Source of the DNA: Penicillus capitatus
Taxonomy: Eukaryota; Chlorophyta
DNA: 64,000 nt
Direction of reading: 5' to 3'
Assembly (NCBI GenBank): GCA_965649825.1
Contig: OZ287706.1
Location: 868,001 to 932,000 of the forward strand
The position numbers and the translations under genes are program-made. The notes under the pieces were generated by a model. It did no database searches. It saw only the letters and a list, made by a program, of their open reading frames with translations, and was not told the DNA's origin. Below, piece after piece: positions 59,090-64,000 of this stretch; within the stretch, counting starts at the first letter, position 1, and the number at the start of each line of letters is the position of its first letter.

Positions 59090-59341
59090 CTGACTTAATG
59101 TCCTTAAGTCTCCCGATCTCTTCCTTCCGCATGATCTTTCTGTACTGCAGCAGTGCAGAGGTATCAGGGAAGCCGCTGACGCAATTCCGAGGCGGTCGTT
59201 TACCAACATCACTTGGCAGAAGTCGTGCAGCCGCTGTGGCGTTCGGGAAGGGAGTGCAAGTTTCCCGAAAGGGAATAGACAGGACGATCTGTGGTCTTCG
59301 ATGCCGACAGGTTGAATGGCGCCTCCTCCTTCTGCGACCAC
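59090..59341 (-). CDS. Probable exons of an unknown minus-strand gene
   Basis: SSCLFPFGKLALPSRTPQRL up to HDFCQ ends at a GTGATG donor; a 68-nt intron leads to YRKIMRKEEIGRLKDIKS and a GTAACG donor. Codon pattern and splice sites suggest coding, but neither end could be found. An upstream open frame (59,649-59,368) may belong to it. Confidence 0.25.
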
Positions 59342-59944
59342 GTCGCCCGTCGACGGGACGTCAGTATTCAGCCCAATCTAAAGAGAGACCGCAGGGCACA
59401 TTCGGTCTCACGACATGCGACATCGGAGATGGAGGGTATGGAAGGAAAACACTTCCTTCGTCCCTGCGTCACGAACGAAACGAATGCTACTTCTGAAGAC
59501 TGTCCAGATAGCAGGCACAGCAGATAGGCCTCACAAGCTGTGCTGTCTTTGTTGTGGAGTTGTTCGAATTTGATCGATATGAAGGAGATGGGTGAAGAAC
59601 TTGCTTTCGGCGTCTGCTCGGATATCACACGCTGCTTTTCTGAAAGCACGGACGCGGCAGGTGCAAATGGTTCTCTGTTTGGATACGCGTCCTCTGCTAT
59701 TCTCGTCGAACAATGAAATTCTGAATACTCTGCTCGTAAGGCGGTATCTGTTGTGGAAACCTGATAAAGGCATCCACAACCCTCTCTTCCAAATAGGCAC
59801 TAGTAATGATCACCACGTAGCGCTACTTTTTTGATATTACCTAACGCCGACATGAATGTGTTTTGCCTTTCTGCAAGAGCGATTCGTCGGTCAACTTGCA
59901 GTGTGTGTTACATCTTTTTCTTTAATCTCTCAGCCGGTTTTGCA

Positions 59945-60450
59945 TCACAAGGGATCGTTTCGCCCATATTGTGTGTTACAGAGATTTGATGATTCCTCCG
60001 AGACACCACCGTTTTGAAGAGAATTCTGTCTTATGGATTCATTGTACGGCAACGTCGATGGCATGCCGTTTTCGAACACAGCTGCTCTCTCGTTTACATC
60101 AAAGGCGAACAAAGCAGGCCGCTTGATGTTACACCAACTTTTAAGTGTCCCGTTGTTGTTTGCCGCGCGAATCGTGCGCCGAATCTCCATCGCCGTTTTG
60201 GCGAAGTTGCATTCGCGCATAGAAGGCGCGCTAGCTGTCAAGCACTGCCGCTGAGAAGGTCATGTGTCGACGACGAGCAGCTCACCACTGGACAGCTTTT
60301 CAGTAACTTACGGCGTGTACCAATCGCGCTTGGAGAGTGCAGCTCATCCCAGTTTTCAAAACGCTTGAAGGCTTCAAGGCGTTCTGGACACAAACGGTAA
60401 CCCTCAAGCTTCAGAGCTTCTCTATCGATTCCTTTTGCCTGCCATCGGAA
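59945..60450 (-). CDS. Unknown gene, 3' part
   Basis: EALKLEGYRLCPERLEAFKR and FENWDELHSPSAIGTR, a GTAAGT...CAG intron of 77 nt, then PSMRECNFAKTAMEIRRTIR and ALFAFDVNERAAVFENGMPS to a stop at 59945. Reads as a genuine soluble, Asn-rich protein with no family I know; start not found (further exon possible near 60,500). Confidence 0.35.
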
Positions 60451-60656
60451 GCAGCTGTTACGTTCGTAGGTAGGTACTTAGAAGTTCGTTCTGTAGGACA
60501 TGTGGTTTGATGAAGTCATTAGGCTGATGGTGAGCGGCATATCACATTACATTTAAGCAGAGGCTATCATCTATCTGTAGCGCAGTTATTGTGACACGAA
60601 GAGTTGCAAACGTAGAAGCTCAGATTTGGGATACAGCAGCTAACACTATGACCGAG

Positions 60657-61939
60657 GAAAACATGCAGGAATTTCGTCGTTCGAACAGAGTTAGAACTGA
60701 CCGACAAGGTCGTCCGTTGCACATCCCTGCCATCAGTAAGTAATGTGCGGGGCCTATAGGAAAGGCACAGGTCTTATCAAAGCCACCAAGACAAGACACG
60801 GAATGGCGTCGCATGGACGACAATGTACAAGAGCTGTGCCTGAGCATGAAATCTAAAGGCCCCGACAGCAAGTGCGTGAATAAGAGCGACGAGCAATGCT
60901 AACGGTTGTGTTACAGCGTCGGGGAAGCGCCCTTTCCGGCTAGAATGTTCATGAAGGACGGCGAAACGATGGAAGCTCTTTTAGGAAAAAAGGGAGACGA
61001 AACCTCAGGTGAGAGTGACTCCTCATGTACACAGGAAGACCACGACCACAACCAAAACGCAGTTCAGACCATGCATCTCCCTATGCCGGCTGATTTGTCC
61101 AAACCTCGATGCATCCTATTCTTCATTAAATGCCAGTCCTCAGCCGACACACTGGCAAACGTCTGTCTCCTTTAACAAGGATCTTCTCGATCTGTTGTTC
61201 TTAGATTCCACCGGTAGAAGTGCATCTGGAACTGAATGGAGAAGAAAGCCAAAAGACCGAACGTCTCTGGGATTCTTCGGCTAAACCCCTAAAAAGAAAT
61301 GATGCTTGGGTCATGTTAATGATGAATGCAACAGATGGTTGGTATTATCGCCCACTGACTAAATCTGGCAATGAAAACCTCACAGAGCCGAATTCAACTG
61401 TAAAGATTTCCTGCTAGAGTGCTCTTCTAACATCGCCTTCCCTGTAGGACAGCGTTGAGGAACCCCCATCGCTTGGATCAACGTCCTCTAGGGCTAATCA
61501 TGCACGTGCTCGGGTGGTAGAGGGAAGGGAACTTCTCCCGAAAGACAACAAAATCGGAAGGAGGGGCACGTCGGATCCGTACTACCAAATGCGTTTTCGG
61601 GGACTAAGCTATTCGTCATCTGTCAAAACAAGAACGTTGACGCCGAAGTGGGAGAAGGAGACTTTCTTTGACCTGGGACCTTTAGATGCAAATGGAATGG
61701 ACAAGCTAACCATAAAAGTGATCGACAGGGATCATTTGACACCTGATGATCCCATGGGCAGCCTCTCAGTTTCAGAACGCACGCTTTGGGTTGCTGCAGA
61801 GGAAAATTACCAACCGTGGTTCTATGTGGATGCCCCAGACTCAGAAGACGGCGAGCGACATGCCGGGCAGATTCAGTTGGAAGTGGGATGGCTCATCGAG
61901 TCACTGACTTTACCAAACTCCTCTACGTCTGATGGCTGA
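60657..61939 (+). CDS. C2-domain protein, 5' end unresolved
   Basis: Exons joined by introns of about 46, 54, 44 and 48 nt: DTEWRRMDDNVQELCLSMKS, VGEAPFPARMFMKDGETMEA, MHLPMPADLSKPRCILFFIK, IPPVEVHLELNGEESQK, DSVEEPPSLGSTSSRANHAR and then a C2 domain: VVEGRELLPKDNKIGRRG, TSDPYYQMRFRG, TPKWEKETFFDLG and IDRDHLTPDDPMGSLSVSE. Calcium-loop aspartates are kept. The C2 domain resembles that of the TerD-C2 protein at 6411-7689. Likely binds membranes in a calcium-dependent way. First exon(s) not found. Confidence 0.65.
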
Positions 61940-62809
61940 TTCTATGGAGGTTAACCCACGGATAGCCAAGAGACAATGCCACAAGGTTTTTTTGATCAAA
62001 TCCCTTTATCTTTGTATGCACCCTTTATAATCATCACAATGACTTGTGTGTGTGACCTCCTTTTTTGCCGGACTTGTTTGCCAATTGTCAGACTGTGGCT
62101 TTCCAATCCGGAGTTGTGAATTTGTGTGTTACCCTTGGATCTGAGAGTCACTTGCATTGCCAATGTCCAAACAATGGCAAACGGCCTTGATGATTCAAAG
62201 CAGCTTAGCATCTGTACTGTTCAGAGCGCGTTACTTTTAAAGGCCAGGACATCCCAGGCAATGATTGATCTTGTTAGTACGAAGGCTGAGATGCCAGCCG
62301 AACGTTTGGCATTGTTGCATCGCCATGACCTCCCACAAACCTCTACTGATGACGACATCGAGACAGTAGATCATTCCAGTGCACACGAAGTCTCCTGTTT
62401 TGACTAGGTATATGCCGGTGAGATGCGAATCCGATCGTTCGTGAGTGATGCAGATATACACAATGTCTATTGCTAGAACTCTTGATGCGGGTTTGTCCGT
62501 TCATTCATACGTTTTGAACAGGGATGGTCGAGATCTAATCGCAAAAAGTACACGTGTGTCCTTTTCTTGCCGGCACCGAGCCTAACCGGAAAACTGTGCT
62601 TGTCGCATCAGCATGGCAGAAGGCACTTGCTGCAATCCAGACGGTCACCGCAGAATCATCGTGCGTGATGATCGCACATTCTCACCTTCAAGCCTTCGAT
62701 TGTGATTCTGTCATAAAACCAAAATCGAATGGGAATGCATTTAAGAGGATGATAAGTGGAGATTAGGTAAGAGCGACGAATCCAACAGTACGACAGCGTT
62801 CCCTTTGCC
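61940..62809. other. Stretch without a recognised gene
   Basis: One plus-strand open frame of 93 codons (62,126-62,407) without a domain; otherwise empty. Provides the upstream region of the acetyltransferase. Confidence 0.4.
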
Positions 62810-63274
62810 ATGTCCAACCGAGCAGCGCTTTACATCCGTCCAGCTGTTGTCGCGGATGCACACGTCGTCGCCAAGCACGTGCGGGCAATTGCGTTCGAAT
62901 CGGAGTCTGTGACGCTCGACGTCGTGGAGACCGAAGCGGCTGCGAGGAGGGTTCTGGTGAATCCCGCCTTCGGCACCTACTTTCTCGCCACGCACGGAGA
63001 TGAATGCGTCGGACAGCTTCTGGTGAAGCCGGAATGGATTCCATGGAGGAATGCGTTTGAGTGGAAAGTTTCGAGTGTATATGTTCATCCCAATCACCGA
63101 AGAAAAGGATATCTTTGCGCACTCTATCACCATGTGCGTCGTGCAGCGAAGGAGAAAGGCATCTCAGCATTGAAGCTCGTTGTCAACGAGAGCAATGCAA
63201 CAGCGAGAACCACCTTCTCGCAGCTCGGCCCACACAAGAGTGGACGAATATTTGAGATGGGCATTGAAGGATAA
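62810..63274 (+). CDS. GNAT-family N-acetyltransferase
   Basis: Intronless, 154 aa, MSNRAALYIRPAVVADAHVV at the start. GNAT motifs: strand 4 FEWKVSSVYVHPNHR, acetyl-CoA loop RRKGYLCALYHHV, and LKLVVNESNATARTTFSQLG near the end. Transfers an acetyl group from acetyl-CoA to an amine; the substrate cannot be read. One of the few genes here with no intron apart from the lectin and histones. Confidence 0.9.
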   Translation: MSNRAALYIRPAVVADAHVVAKHVRAIAFESESVTLDVVETEAAARRVLVNPAFGTYFLATHGDECVGQLLVKPEWIPWRNAFEWKVSSVYVHPNHRRKGYLCALYHHVRRAAKEKGISALKLVVNESNATARTTFSQLGPHKSGRIFEMGIEG

Positions 63275-64000
63275 GAAACGATGTCTAGTATCGTTCAGCT
63301 TTTGACGAAGACACTAAGAAGAGTGGGTTGCTTTCTGGCGACGATCTGTGCCGTCAGACAACAGACAGACGTGTTGTTGAGATAGCAGTGGATTTGGAAT
63401 GAAAATGCTGTCGATTAGAGAAGAATGCGATCGATGGAGAAAGAAATTCGAGATTACGTGGGCCTCCAAGCAGAGAGGCATGCGGGTAAATGGCTCATGT
63501 ACAAGTTGGGCAAAACAGATCGACTATCAAGGGAAACGGTATTATTCGCTACGATCTGACTCATGTTCTATGAACTTTAATCCGAACACCTTGGGTAAAA
63601 TATGGCAAGGGGTATGTGCGCGTCTACTAAGAAAAAAGACGACTTATAAAAACACCAAGGATGATGGTGAGCATAAGCAGGACGGTGAAAAAGGATGAAA
63701 ATGCGTTTCCACTGTCGCGTCGGGTGTTTGATGGAACTGATTTGAATCGTAGGAGACCGTAAACCTTGAAACGCAAAGTCTTACACAACGAAAGACAAGA
63801 ACTGTACATCTACAATTGTCAGCGGAAGGCTTCACGTATTACAGAGCAAAGGTATACAATGGTCTACGTTCACATATTTGTATGCTATAGGTGACATGAC
63901 AGATGAGTCACTGGCCTATCAGGATCACGGGAAAGGATCCATAGGTTAACGTAAACCTCATGTAAGCGCCTCTTCGGAGACAGAACCCTTAGATAGCGAC
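63275..64000. other. Terminal stretch with no recognised gene
   Basis: A 99-codon frame (63,399-63,698) has no domain. Nothing else seen up to the window end. Confidence 0.4.

Overview
The window comes from the nuclear genome of a compact, intron-rich eukaryote that uses the standard genetic code. Nearly every gene is cut by spliceosomal introns of about 44-62 nt. I placed these by restoring known protein families across the joins. 7-hydroxymethyl-chlorophyll a reductase (HCAR) and a class I peroxidase of the ascorbate type point to a photosynthetic lineage. A CDKL-type kinase and a TTLL9-type tubulin ligase point to cilia at some life stage. A flagellated alga or a photosynthetic protist with a swarmer stage fits best; the exact group cannot be fixed from this window.

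Region 1 (1-14,940) holds a nine-trefoil secreted protein (-), a CDKL-like kinase (-), a TerD+C2 protein (-), the histone chaperone HIRA (+), a secreted PLL-like beta-propeller lectin (-) and the translesion polymerase REV1 (+). Genes are packed tightly: TerD-C2 and HIRA start codons are 43 bp apart.

Region 2 (15,750-29,404) is one long ankyrin-repeat gene on the minus strand, built of 99-nt phase-0 exons with one repeat per exon. It is split by a 9.7-kb block of LTR retrotransposon material. The block holds a decayed Ty3/gypsy pol (A) with a 327-bp 3' LTR, a gag-only element (B) nested in A with 247-bp LTRs that match over their length and a 5-bp target duplication, a 363-aa ORF of unknown origin, two minisatellites, and a 5'-truncated gypsy element (C, minus) whose LTR and polypurine tract resemble those of B.

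Region 3 (29,430-38,950) holds a trypsin-like protease, a small membrane protein, the first of three paralogues of an unrecognised two-TM family, a small unknown gene, a methionine sulfoxide reductase B without its zinc cysteines, RUVBL1 and ribosomal protein uS17/RPS11.

Region 4 (39,000-48,300) holds HCAR, an EF-hand protein, a TTLL9-type ligase, a divergent H3/H4 pair, a CCDC12/Cwf18 spliceosome factor, UBLCP1 and a truncated carnosine N-methyltransferase-like gene.

Region 5 (48,300-64,000) is sparser. It has hairpin repeats, a gene with tandemly duplicated exons, a TFIIIC-like fragment, ascorbate peroxidase, two more copies of the two-TM family arranged tail to tail, a C2-domain protein, a GNAT acetyltransferase and several unassigned stretches.

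The most unusual general feature is splicing. About one in ten of the introns I could place starts with GC instead of GT, including two in RPS11 where the protein leaves no doubt about the join.
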